A DNA stretch of 64,000 bases from positions 434,001-498,000 of the forward strand of contig JADANN010000415.1 of the NCBI GenBank assembly GCA_018806985.1. The letters run 5' to 3'. Numbering within the stretch: the first letter of the stretch is position 1; each line of letters starts with the position of its first letter. Below, piece after piece: positions 24,035 to 36,400 of the stretch. This DNA comes from Angiostrongylus vasorum. Lineage: Eukaryota; Nematoda; Chromadorea; Rhabditida; Metastrongylidae. The position numbers and the translations under genes are program-made. The notes below the pieces were generated by a model. The model was not told the origin of the DNA. It did no database searches and worked only from the letters and a program-made list of their open reading frames with translations.

Positions 24035-24420
24035 ATCGTCCCAACGGTTTGTCGCTTCATCGTGACTGGGAGGTGTTCCTGGGTGTCGGGTTGCGATGTA
24101 CAACGAAGGACTCATCCCCCGGCAGGGTCTCCCAAGCTGAGAATGACTCCGACGTTTCCGTGACGTAGCCCAGCCAAGATTAAACCAATACCAGGATCCA
24201 CCACTGTCCTGTACCAAACCAGTCGCACGGTCTCCCTCTGTTCCACAAGGGCGGCGAGTGCCTGTGGTGGTGACGACCTGGGGCAGACTTTGGCCTGGCT
24301 GACCTCGGGATCCCGAGAACCATCATGTCTACGGCAGCAAAACTCCGAACTAATCGAATCTATACTGGATCCCGCACAACCCGTGAAGACGGGCCATTCA
24401 GGTAATCAAGCAAGTAAGTA
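24035..24420 (+). repeat. SINE-3 family copy with AAGTAAGTA tail
   Basis: GTCCCAACGGTTTGTCGCTT, TCATCGTGACTGGGAGGTG, CCGGCAGGGTCTCCCAAGCT ... GTGAAGACGGGCCATTCAGG, tail AATCAAGCAAGTAAGTA. Confidence 0.87.
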
Positions 24421-25424
24421 TTTAATTAACAGCTTACTTATCACAGTGCGCCAGACGTAGTCTAGACGATGAGGCAACAATCTGAAAAAAATCCTTTTCA
24501 ATTTTTTACCGAATTCTCGAATCTTATATTTTTTACTCAATAGAGATTTTTTTAATATATACCACGTACTGTGGAAAATAATGTGTAGTCCCAAGCAGTC
24601 GCCACCAAAAGTTAGGCAGAGTCCAGTGTATGGGTCAAATTATCGAGGGAAAAAATCGATTCCCTATGTACAACTATTTTTCTTTTCCATGTCCGAAGGA
24701 TGTGTAGATTTGAATGTACCTGGTTCAGGATGCGACAGCAGAGACTTGCTCTCGTATTCATCACTTGGCGTCGACGTTCGGCGTCAGCGACGTCTCGAAT
24801 TATGCACGTCAAAACTGCAAGCTTCTTCAGTTGTTTGCTCCAGGATTTACTTGTGAACAGATCATATACTTTGTCAATTCATGTCACAAAACCCTTTCTA
24901 TCCGCCAAGGAAAAGCAAAATAAATTAGCTCTCTTTCATCGTAGATCCCCCATAAATTAATAAGACGGCTAAGTTTTACATTGATTAAGCTTTTGCTATA
25001 CACTCTATGGAATTCGTTATAGAAATGCTGAGAGCTTACAAATTTGTGGCACACAAACCCTTCCGGCTTTTCTATTCAGGGAAAAAAATCGCACAATCCC
25101 AAGAAAGGAGCCATGCAGATATCCCCATCAGAAAACTGTTTTTTCACATTTAGCGCTTGAAATATCTCTGCGAATGTTTTCTACTAAATGCTGAAACACT
25201 ACTGAACATGATCTGGTAACTCCATTTCATCGGCTTTAGAATGATCAGGTATCATTTTTTGCAAAGTAAATGAATAGGTTAAGAATATGAATATAAGTTT
25301 AATAATAGAGATAACGTTTTTTATAGTTTCTTTTGCATGAAATAGTCATTTACAGTTAGCATTACAGTACTGATATTAGTATTCACGCAGTTTTCTCGAG
25401 CTACCTGTACTCCAGGGCTTATGT

Positions 25425-25695
25425 AACGCAGCGAATAAAGGGCCCTTGAAATACAAATCTGGTCTACGATTTGATCCTGAGCCGAGAGCTAACCGAGCCT
25501 TTCACCTCTATGGCTTCGGCAAATATTCATGAGCGCTATGTGAAAGGATAAAAAGTGATGTGATGCACCGGTAGGCTACTATAAAACATGTAATGTGCAA
25601 ATCGTTTATACAATGTCACATCTACGATGATTACAGCAGAATGAATGGTCTTTCTCTGAAGGATTTGTTATCAACACCAAAAGCTTTTTGCGATC
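25425..25695 (+). mobile_element. SINE-1 copy, old and diverged
   Basis: Weak but ordered matches: GGCTTCGGCAAAT, GATGCACCGGTAGGCTACT, and TTATCAACACCAAAAGCTTT at the 3' end. Confidence 0.5.
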
Positions 25696-25939
25696 TTTGC
25701 CTAAACCTTTAAAACTTCTTTAAGTGAGATGAGATGTTACAACCCGAGTGAATTCTTACCCAGCCTTTGGTCTTTCACCGGGAATAATATTTTAATCTCT
25801 GGAATGGAAAAACCACCTTTTTCATGTAAATGTAATTCGGCTTTTAGATCGCAATCGAAACAATAATGGTTGCATTTCTCGTATTGATTTTCTAGTATTT
25901 AACGAACTGTGTGTGTATATTTGTAATAAATGTTTCAGT

Positions 25940-26190
25940 GTTCACTTTTTATTTACTGCCTATTATAATTATTCATGGCAGGGCACCACGTGTGATACAA
26001 CCACAATGATGCTGAGATATTTGCAAAACTCCGAGCCGCAGGTGTCTGCGGTGAGGAACGAACGCGCTATTACCGTTTCCATGGGCTAAACCGTTCACCA
26101 CCACACCATGCGGGTCCTTCGTTTCGCCTGTTTCTCAGATAGTTCTATCGATCAGCGCCATCAGAGATTACCCGTCAATGGGATAAATAT
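25940..26190 (-). mobile_element. SINE-2 copy
   Basis: Tail TTTATTTACTGCCTATTATA, module TGTCTGCGGTGAGGAACGAA, head cut after CCGTCAATGGGATAAAT. Confidence 0.88.
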
Positions 26191-27049
26191 TTCGTCTCAA
26201 CTTTAACCGGGATCTCATGCTTTGCTGTGGTAAAATTTGTTTCTTCCCTTTAAATGAATTTCCTGGGATTAAAATAAAAATTACTGCGCGCTCTAAACCT
26301 TAGACTTGGCTCAGTGAAAAATTACCACTGAAGTGACTTCGATTCCAAAAAAATCTCCTTATTACAAGAAAAAGTTCAGTCAAAGTTCAGAGCTGTCATA
26401 CGCTTGAAAATTCAGAGATTTTGAACTCCAAAAATATTCGAAAAGCTACATGGAAGAGCAGCTTAACAGTCAGAAAATAAGTGTGGGCGCTATTATTTGT
26501 TAATGAGATTCTTAAAAAGAACCCTATTTTGCAGATGCTTCTCAAAGTTGACCATTGTCTGGGAACAAGAAGAAACCAGTATCTAAAATTAAACTGCGAG
26601 TATAGGATAGTTCAATATCACCTAACTCTCAACTGTTTTCCCTTTGATTGTCGAGTGAATCGTATGGACGCCGGCAAATCTTAGATTCGCTCTCTCTGTC
26701 GCGCACAAGAGTAGCTTCTAAGTTCTGCTCACTCTAGGGACGCGTTGGGTATCATATCTTCCTTCTACAGTCACCCTTAAGAACGGTTTGGTGGTCCTCC
26801 TGTTGTGCTTTTAACGATCCGAAAAATCGAGTCGTTAACGGTTCTTTTCAATCGGTTGTCGTTGACACTCATTACGTTTACGTGTCATGGCGACTTTATC
26901 TTCGACAGTTTGGCAAATAGAACAACGCCTCTGATTTTAGATGGTTTGTGTAGATCGGAGCTTCAGGTCCCTTCTCTCACCTGTGTGACAGAGGATACTT
27001 TTAGCATCGTCCTTACGGCTGCGGTTTGAGCAACGCTGAGTGATTTCTA

Positions 27050-27845
27050 TGATTTTTTGAGTGAAGGTGCTTGAAGAAGCTGAACTGGCTAGGCGAGAAG
27101 TCTGGTAAATATGGCTGATGAGGGGAAGTTTCGTAGCCCAGCTCCTTCAACTTCTGCAGCGCTGATTCGCTACGTGAGGTTGGGCGTTGTCCTGGAGGAT
27201 TGGTCCTTTTATGTTGACTAATGCCTGTCGTTGTTTTAGTTTACGGTGCACTTCATCGATTCGTTGGCAATAATTCTTTGGCGTGAAAGTTTCACCCGGA
27301 AAAAAGTTCTCTGAATCAGCCCAGTTGCAGACCACCAAGCAGTCACCATAACCTTTTCTGTTGCAATTTCGGCCTCGGAAAGTGCTGTGGAGCCCGACCG
27401 AAATCCAACCATAGAACTGAACGTCGCTGGTTATCGCAAAGAATCCACTTCTCGTCGCGCATTGGACCACGAAAAGGGTCGTTTTTCTCGTGCAGAATAA
27501 GAGCAGCCGACAATTCAAAACAGCGATTTTTTTTAATTCTCGTTTAATTCGTGTAGCACCCACTTGTCGAGTTTTTTTTTGTCTTTTCCTATCCGATTCA
27601 ACTGGACAGAAATTGGATTTCTGTGCTTAGATCAAGCTGTTCTGCAAGGTCTCGAACAGTTGTTCGCGTGTTTGCTTCCACCAGTGTCTTCAATTCGTCG
27701 TCGTCAACTTCACTAGGGACGTCGGCGACTTTCCTTAACTTCGAGGTCGAAATCATCAGATCAAAATTTCCCGGAACCATGTTCGTACTGCTGAATCACC
27801 AACACTGGCTTCACCTCAAACTCCAATAATGTTTGGAGCCGTCTC
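27050..27845 (-). pseudogene. decayed mariner (Tc1/mariner) transposase
   Basis: Frame-broken transposase relic. From right to left: AVRTWFREI and a helix-turn-helix stretch (PSEVDDDELKTLVEAN, TTVRDLAEQLDLST), then DEKWILCDNQRRS carrying the first catalytic Asp, then ETFTPKNYCQRIDEVHRKLK, ILQDNAQPHVA with the second Asp, and a C-terminal PYLPDFSPSQFSFF where the third Asp of the DD34D triad has become Gln. At least two frame changes are present. No terminal inverted repeats recognised. Inactive. Confidence 0.85.
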
Positions 27846-28859
27846 TATTGCACTGCGACTGAGTTTGATTTCATGAAAGAAAATTTGACCAGAATTCGTT
27901 TTTGACATCCAAAATTGCAAAGCTCAAAATTCGTAAGAAAATTTTAGCTTCAGACGAAATATTAAAAAAATGGTTAAAAACAGCATAAAATGAGCCTTCT
28001 CATGACCTACAATACTGCAAGGTATAGAGAGTATTTTATTGGTAAAAAGTGCATTAAAACAATAAATATTTTAATTATTTCGTTTATTTCTGAAGAAGCC
28101 AGAAGAAATCGATTAGCACCCAATTTTCTTATTAGTGAACTCGTACGGAGAACGTTTTTTTTGTATATTTTTTAAATGCAGAGTTGAGCTGCTCCTATCA
28201 GCGTCTAACACAATATTTCTGTTGCACATGCTCTCAGTTGATAAGAAGAAGTGCTAGAACATAGTTCTCTTTGTTAAAATAAGCTAATGGAAAGAACACG
28301 AAACCTGTGGATGTAATTACGGCCAGTCCCGCGCAGCCATTATGACACCTTTGAGTGTCTGTTGTCGCGAGAGTGTTGAGGGCCTAGAATGGCTCTAAGA
28401 TTTTAGCAGCCTCTTTGTACCTGTCCTGTTCATCGCTGTCATATAGAGAGCTTTCTTTGGGAACAGAAGAATAAGGTCCGTTCATTTGATTGTGTTTAGC
28501 TTTGGTTCCCACGTATCTTGCAGAAATCCGAAGTTGAAGGCTGGATATATTCGCGGATAGCTTGCCAGTCTCTCTCAAGGTAGCTTAATTGTTGCAGACC
28601 ACTTTTAACTGCTTCCCATGCTTCCCATCCACCTGACTTCATGTTATGGTGCCGAACTGACTTGTAGAACACAATCTGCATAAAAGCGAACGCACACACT
28701 AACCCATGCATGAACGCGTGTACGTAGAGTGTATCAAATAGGCTCAGCAGAAAAAACGATTTCCGTATCCTGGAGTCACCTGAGTTACATACAGGTCGCT
28801 CTTCTCCGCGTTTAGTTCCTGTTTGCCATCCGGAGAAGTTGGGTGAATCCTCGCAACTA

Positions 28860-29140
28860 ACTGGTAGGAAATTTCCTTTTTTACATTCACAGCCGATTAT
28901 TTTTTTTAACGCTGGGAACTATGCGAAATAAAACCACAATGATCCCGAAATATTTGAAAAACTAGGATTCCATTCCAGATTGGAATCAGCGATTACCTAT
29001 TCGGGGGTTCACGTGTTACCCACACCAACACCGAGGCTTTCAAAGGTCCTTAACACGTGAGCCACTGGCAGTAGTCGTGAGTCCGGATCTGACCTAAGGT
29101 ATGAGTTTTGCAAATATCCGAGCATCACTTTGACTGCTGA
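28860..29140. mobile_element. SINE-2 chimera, head-to-head, tRNA module type II
   Basis: Minus-strand tail and A-box half (ACGTGTTACCCACACCAACA) runs directly into a plus-strand remainder (AACACGTGAGCCACTGGCAG ... GAGTTTTGCAAATATCCGAG). Confidence 0.6.
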
Positions 29141-29808
29141 CAGTGTTGATGGTAAATATGGAATTGGAGAGTATCCTTAAGGATAGTTGTCGGTAGTTTC
29201 TGAATCACTGGATAATTTGGCGATTTGAGATCTTCGTAACTTTAAACTTTTCCGTGTCAGGCGAAGTTTCAATTGTTCTATGGCTCTTGCGATCGAAATA
29301 CGACCCTTGACGCAAAAAAGTGAAAAAATATGGTCTTTAGGGGATAAAAAAATCACAAATTTACCGTAGCAAGATAAGAGATTTTGCATGCAGCTGGCAA
29401 AGATCTGTGGAGTGTAATGGTTTTTTATTTTAATTAAAAGGGATTCTCATGAGCCTCTCGTGTTAACTTAGTAATGGGAGCGCCATTAGTCTTCAAATGC
29501 ATTGTATTCAATGCATATCATCTGTGCTAAGCGGTATGATAAGCGCAACAGATTCAGAGATGTTAATCACTTATCGTCTTAAGATCCACTATTGATTAAA
29601 AAGGGGAAGTCTATTCATCAAGTAATCTACCACTTTCCTCAGTATTTGATCCTCTTTCAGCGTCTTGTTACGGTGTCTATTTTGTACTTAAATATTTAGA
29701 TGACCCATTCTCACAGGCCTTGCAATTTGATACAGAACATATTGAATTAAAATTTTGTCCATCTTCTTAAGGTAGGTCACTAAGAATCTTCAGGAAAGAA
29801 TCGAATTC

Positions 29809-30098
29809 TTAGGGGCGCATGTGGGGGCAGTGACCGGAGGCGCCCAGCAACACACACGTGGAATCGATCCCCACTCCATGGCTCATCAGGCCTTCCATCC
29901 CTCCTTGGTCGGCAAATTGGTACCAGACCTGTCTGGGAAGATAGCAGCACTGGTTCGATACATCAGTAGGCCACCGCGAGTTATTGCAGAAGTCTGATAT
30001 GCATCCAGCCACCGTCAAACGATGCATAATGAAGTCGAATGCATGGCGCATCCCCTCAGGGGATTGATCGACGCCAAGAGTTTTGTCCTTCTAGAGCT
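29809..30098 (+). mobile_element. SINE-1 copy
   Basis: Full-length: GGGGCGCATGTGGGGGCAGT head, ATTGGTACCAGACCTGTCTG core, and GACGCCAAGAGTTTTGTCC end. Lies just downstream of the copy B stop. Confidence 0.9.
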
Positions 30099-30318
30099 TT
30101 ATGAAGAGACTGGATAACAAATGCTGCACATATATCAAATTATGTTTGTAAAAATCATAAATATACAACTAGAGCCGGTTATCGATATATTCTGGAGCTC
30201 GGAAATTATTCGCAACAAAAATTTCGTTGAGCGTTGGTGATTCATACACAAATACACTATAGATTCGTTGGTTGTTAAATATGACGATGAGATATTCGAT
30301 TCTGCAGAAGCCAACCAT

Positions 30319-30456
30319 TCACATATTTATGGAAGAGTTCAGCGGTTGTGCCCATACGGGAAATTCAGACAATGGTAATAGAACTGATGCAACAGTTTTC
30401 ATGTACAACATCGTTATGAGGATACACGCCAATGATATGACGGTGCCGGATGTTGC
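30319..30456 (-). CDS. copy B exon 13: last helix and stop
   Basis: 138 nt: 45 codons plus TGA. Encodes [20 protein letters not shown], then [17 protein letters not shown] and the tail PLNSSINM. Acceptor CCTTTTCAG. It has the same length as copy A's terminal exon. I saw no close AATAAA downstream. Confidence 0.92.
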   Translation of the reverse strand, partial: ATSGTVISLACILITMLYMKTVASVLLPLSEFPVWAQPLNSSINM

Positions 30457-33400
30457 CTGAAAAGGTTCGGTGTTCTATTTTAACTGATATAATGTCCGTA
30501 GCGGTGTGGTTATATACATGATTTTCAATAAGCCGAAAGTCAGAGGTTCCATGTTGAGCCTCGATAAACTAACCCATGTTTAAATCATAATGCTAACCTT
30601 TTACTTGCTGCCTATTAGAACTTTCCTCCCGACGGTTTACTGCCTCATTGTGGCTGGGAGGTGCTCCTAAGTGTCAGACTGCGATGTACAGCAGGGGGAT
30701 TCGTTTCCCGGTAAGGTCTCCCAAGCTGAGAAGGAGTCCGACGTTTCCATCAGGAAGCCTAGCTAAGAGTGAACCAATACAGGATCCACCTTCGTCCTGG
30801 CATCAAAGTCGCATGGTGGCAAATCTAACTCTGATCCACAAGGGCTGCAACTGCCTGTGGTGGTGAAGGCCTGGAACAGACTTTGGCCAGGCAGTCCTCG
30901 GGATTCCAACGAGGGAACCACATGACCTAACCAGCAAATCTCCGAAAAGTGGTGATTATGCTGGGGTCCGCACAACCAGTGAGGACGGGCCGTTCAAGTA
31001 TCAAGTAAGCAAGTATTAGAACTTTTCACGGCAGGGTGCTATGTGGACTACAACCGTAATGATGCAGAGATATTTGCAAAACTCCGGGCTGAAGGTGTCT
31101 GCGGTGAAGAACGAAAGCGCTATTACTCTTTCCGGAAGCTTAAGTGTTCACCACCACAACATTCAGGTCCTTCATTTTGTCTGTCTATCAGCTAGTTTTG
31201 TATCGATCAGTGCCATCAGTAATCACCCACCAACGGGAATGATCTGGGAAGTCCAAATCGGCAATGAACCCAATTAAGCTGAGACTGTAGTAAAAAATCA
31301 CAATGTTAACTTTTTTTTGCGAAGGATCCGCATGCTGTGGTGGTGAGCGCGATAGCCCCCAGAAAGGGTAACAGCCTGTTCGTTCCCCATCGCAGACACC
31401 GGCAGTCCGGAGTTTCGCAAATATCTTAGCATCATTATGTTTGTAACCCATGTTTCTCTGCGTAAATAAGAACACAAACTTATAAATACGCAGCCAACCA
31501 AAAAGACACTGCATGGATCAGACACGCATCTAGTCGCCTTTGTGATGATACGAGTGGAGTGAAATGGATGGGGTGCCATTAAGAGAATGATCAATGTTTG
31601 AGACTGCTCGCTTTAATCTTTCTTAGAATTAACATTACAAGACTGTAATTACTATGTGACGTCCAGTAATCTGTCGGCCACTCGGTGATGTCGACACCAC
31701 TACGGTAGTGTATGACTCATTATGTTAGGAGCAACCGCTCATTGTAACAAGAATTTCGAGAATTCACCACAAAAGTGGAAGTTAGTTTTCGGCAAGAAAA
31801 AAGCATAGAGCGATAAGTCACTCAAATACGTTTGGATGAACTAGAAGGGTTCATTTACTAACCAGACCGCCTAGGTTTATATTGTTCTTGTAAGATGTTA
31901 CCGAAAAGCAGCATTCAACACCTTGCAAAAGAATGCATGAAAAAACTTCTGTGTTTATTCTTGGTGTGCTTACTATCTCGGATTTAATAGGATTCGATCA
32001 GACTGCTCAAAGTCGTATGCACTGACAGTGTTGCTAATGCACAAAACGATCATTGAGTCTACTCACCATATCTCCAACTGTGACCATTCCTGTGCTGAAC
32101 ACGATGGCGTTAGGTGGAGTACCCACCGGAAGAATGAATGCGAATGAAGATATTATTGTAACTGGCAGCATTAGATTTAATGGATGAGTTTTTACTTCGA
32201 CGGCCTGACAACGGTTTATTGTAAAAGAGAATTTCATCACTGAATTACTATAATTTTGTGCCACTTAAAAATTGTTCTCCTTAGATTACTCAGCGCAAGA
32301 GTTCAGATCAATTTTACAACTCATGGAGATGACGATGAGTACCTTCGGGGTGTAGTGGCGGTGGTTCTCAAACCTGCATGGTTCTACCCCATAGAGAGCT
32401 CCTCTCTTGCACTTTGAAGCGAATTGCTTCACCACCCTTAAGGTGTATTCCATCTACAATTAAATAGGAGTTTTTCTTTCTTAGAAACCGTTTGTAATGC
32501 TTCTAGATATAGTTGGAATACTGAACGACGCCGTCGTTACTCAAAAATAGCCGAATATAAATATATGTAAGCATCCGGAAAGGGTGATTGCGGTTCTACT
32601 TGGCTCGAGGTCCATGTTTGGCAGTTATCTCAGCATCATTCTGGTCGTATTTCACATAATACCCAGCAATAAAGAAAAAAAAGGGCCGTGGGTAAAAGTT
32701 ATGCATTGTGGTTTCAACAACAGCATCAGCTTAACTGGGTTTAATACCAATTTGTGCTCCTCAGATCTTTCCTGTTGAACGGGTGGTTGCAAATGGAACC
32801 GTTAGGGTGAGGAGACAGGCTAAGAGGAAGTCCGAAAGAGGGCCTCAGTAGCGCAGTGCGTAACACATGAGTCAGTGGGAAAGGCAATTGTGGTTCGATC
32901 CGGCCTGGGATCCAAGTTCTGCTAACATCTCAGCATCATTGTCGATACAAATAACTTTCAAGTCTTGGCAATGCTAATAATAGAAGAATATCAAGAAAAT
33001 ACCGGAGAATTACTCACTAGTGTGGCAACTATTGGTGCAAATATTGTTGTTGTTGCAACGTTACTACAGAAATTGGTTACTGCAGTCGTAATCAACATTG
33101 TTAACAGTTGTAGAAGCCATAATGGAAAATGACCACCCTTCGACAAAAAAACTGCCAATCAGCTTCGCCAAACCAGAATCTTTTACACCTAAACTATCAT
33201 ACCATGAGACTTTTTTAGATACTCGACATGAAACGTCACAATAAGAAATATTTGGATAGGATGTTGAGACTTTTCAGTGTGGCAAAACAACAAAGATATT
33301 ATCCGACTTCACATCCCAGTCTATATCCAAGCTTTTTTTCCATTCGGTTGGCTTTCTCAAACCCTTCATTGCTGAAAATCTTCGAATTTCAGTGTGGGTT

Positions 33401-36400
33401 CGTCTAAGACTTCCTCAAGAATGTCTTTTGATTCTGACTGAGTAGATTTTTGTTCCGAAATCACGGCATTGCTGTGTTGGAGTGTTCTAAGACCCTCACC
33501 ACAGCCCATATTCACGAGGTCTCGTGGATCAAAGGAACCTTTTCACGAACATCTCCGGACACAATTTGACAGCCTTGTGGCGACGGGAGAATTGCTTGCT
33601 CTAAGGTAAGGTCCAACTAGCAACCATGTGTGCACTACTGGCGGTATCTTTAACAACAGTACTTTCGGCGAATATTCATTGACAGTTGTTCGTTCCTTCC
33701 AACGGTTTACCGCCTCATCGTGGCTGGGAGGTGTTCCTGGGTGTCGGACTACGATGTATAGCGGGGGGGGATTCGTCACCCCGGCAGGACCTCCTAAGAT
33801 GAGGAGTCCGGCGTTTCCATCAGGAAGCCTAGCTAAGAGTAAACCAATACTAGGATCTGTCACCGTCCTGGTATCAAAGTCGCATGGAGGCAAATCTCCC
33901 TCTGATCCACAAGGGTTGCGACGGCCCGTGGTGGTGAAGACCTGGGACAGACTTTAGCCAAGCTGACCTCGGAATTCCAGGGAACCACAATGGCTTAACC
34001 AGCAACACTCCGATAAATGGTGATTATGATGGGGGGACCGGCGTAACCAGTGAGGACGGGCCGTTCAATTCATCTCCTTGACAGAATCTCCCAAGCTGAG
34101 AAGTTCGGCGTTTCCATCAAGAAGTCTAGCTAAGAGTAAACCAATACCAGGATCCACCACCGTCCTGGTATTAAAGTCGCATGGTGGTAAACCTCCCTCT
34201 GATCCACAAGGGTTGCGACGGCCCGTGGTGGTGAAGACCTGGGGGCAGACTTTGGCCACGCTGACCTCGGAACTCCAGGGAACCATAGTGGCTTAACCAG
34301 CAAATCTCCGAAAAGTGGAGATCATGCTGGGGCCCACACAAAAAACTGAAACCGGGCCGTCAAAGTACCAAAGTAGGCATGTTATTGGTTCAGTAAGAAA
34401 AGTACTGAGTGCAATTTTAGGGATGAAGATTTAAGAAGTGCTTTTGTAGCGTTCTATGATGTGCTTGAAAATTTTTGAACGCCATGAAAAAAGTAAAGTC
34501 CTGTTATGACGTCAATCTTTTTTATCACAGAGAAAAACATCGTCGTCCGTTAACGAACCAGCAGCTACAGCAAATCCACCGCCAAGCAAGAGAACTACGT
34601 CCCAAGGAAAGCGCTTTTGAACCGTGTTCCAGTCCATAAGGCGAGGCACCTAAGCATTCGTTATAAGAAAAGTTTTCGTGGAATAACGATTGTAATGTAG
34701 TAGTGCGTCCACCTCCTTTATTTCTTTCTTCCTGCAGTCGCAAAAAATTAGGCATTTCACTCGGAATTGCGAAAAGAACCAAGGCAATAATCATCGCAGA
34801 CGTTGTGTCTGTGTAATAATTCTTCGGCAGCAATGCACCGAACCCTGCAAAAGAACAAAGGAATAAAGGTTTTAAGTTAGAAGCGTCAAATAACACAAGC
34901 TACCCTTTTTTACAGCCACAATGATGTTGAGATATTTGGAAGACTCGGCCTTTTCGCTAAGACCAAAATTTAGTTTATGTAGTGTCTGTTTCGGCGTTTT
35001 TTTGTACCCGCCCAACCCATATAATTCATCTGATTCATCATGGAGATTCGAATGAAATGTCAGTCAGTTAGCAGTCAAATAGCCTGTCAAATGCCGAGAT
35101 ATTTGCAGAACTCCGGACCGCAGGTGTCTGCGGTGGGGAACGAACGCGCTATCACTCTTTTGGGGCTGACGCGTTCATCACCACCACCATGCGGGTCTTT
35201 CGATTTGCCTGTCTCTCAGCTAGCTCTATCGATTACTTTCGTTTTTTTGTTTGCGAAGATTAAACAAGTAGCATACTAACTAACTAACATTGAGTGCGTT
35301 GTGTTAACGAAACAAGGGCAGGAAATACGACTATGAAGAAACCCAATTTATGTAGAACCTATGGGGAGTAGGAAAACAAATCAAAATCAAAAGCAGCATT
35401 CATTGGTTACAGATGACCAATTACAAGCATATCTAGACCATTCGTTGATCATGGAAAACAGCGCAATCGGGAAGGTCTGTGGAGGAAAAGGAGCATCATG
35501 GGCATTTTTCGGCGCTGTGAAGGAAGCTATCAACAACTGACGATACAAAAAATTTCGCATTCATTTTATTTTGATTTCGTCACACGGCTCTACAATGGTA
35601 CCGAAGGATAGATTAACACTTCAGCCCGGCCAGGTAAAGAATTTTGAGCACTAACCATGTGGGACAATGTGAGTTCAGAACTGCTGTGTGATATCGGACA
35701 TCTGGTATTCAACGGAGTATGCATAGATAGCCCAACGTAGACTTGTGTTCATAATAACACTTGCGAAATAACAGATTTGACAGATGGAGGATGAAGGTGA
35801 TGCAAAGAACTCGAAGAGATTGCAACCAGTCTCTACATTGATGTGCTTATTTACTCTCAACGCTAACTACGTATCATCATGCTTGGAGTGACCCATCACT
35901 ATGAGTGCTATTTGCAAGGAAAATGCTAATGGAAATTGTACTGGAGCCCGATTGGTCCGTCAAGGCAACATTATCAAATATTTAAGTAGGCATCTAGAGA
36001 TGCGTGGTAAGTGCAGAAGTTGAATAAAAGTATTTGTACCTGAAACACTACTTCAAGCAGTTTCAATTGATTGTTTGTGCCACACCGTCTTTGTCCTTTT
36101 ATCTCTAATTCTTTGGAAAATTTACCAGGTAATCTGCACACCAGATTGGCTTTCAAAATGGACTATTTCACTACGAATAAAACACAGGCCTGTGAAAAGT
36201 CCTGGGTCCCTGAAGATCCATAGGAAAAGAAGTATAAGAAAGCAGAACGCCACCGTCTTCTCAGCGAAACTAGAACAAAGTATAATGTTGTAACTTCTAT
36301 TTTCTGGCTATTTGCCTTTCATGGCAGGATACTATGTAAAATGCAACCACAAGGGTACTGAAATATTAGCAAAACTCGGATCCTCTAGTGAACTTCGAAC

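Noticed and set aside
28384..28711. Two overlapping minus-strand ORFs (64 and 71 codons)
   Set aside because: Protein-like composition (GGWEAWEAVKSG...) but no splice signals, family match or repeat relation that I could support.
33543..33957. Overlapping 116- and 109-codon ORFs on both strands
   Set aside because: They coincide with a SINE-3 copy; the open frames are a property of the repeat and recur at 30.7 and 18.3 kb.
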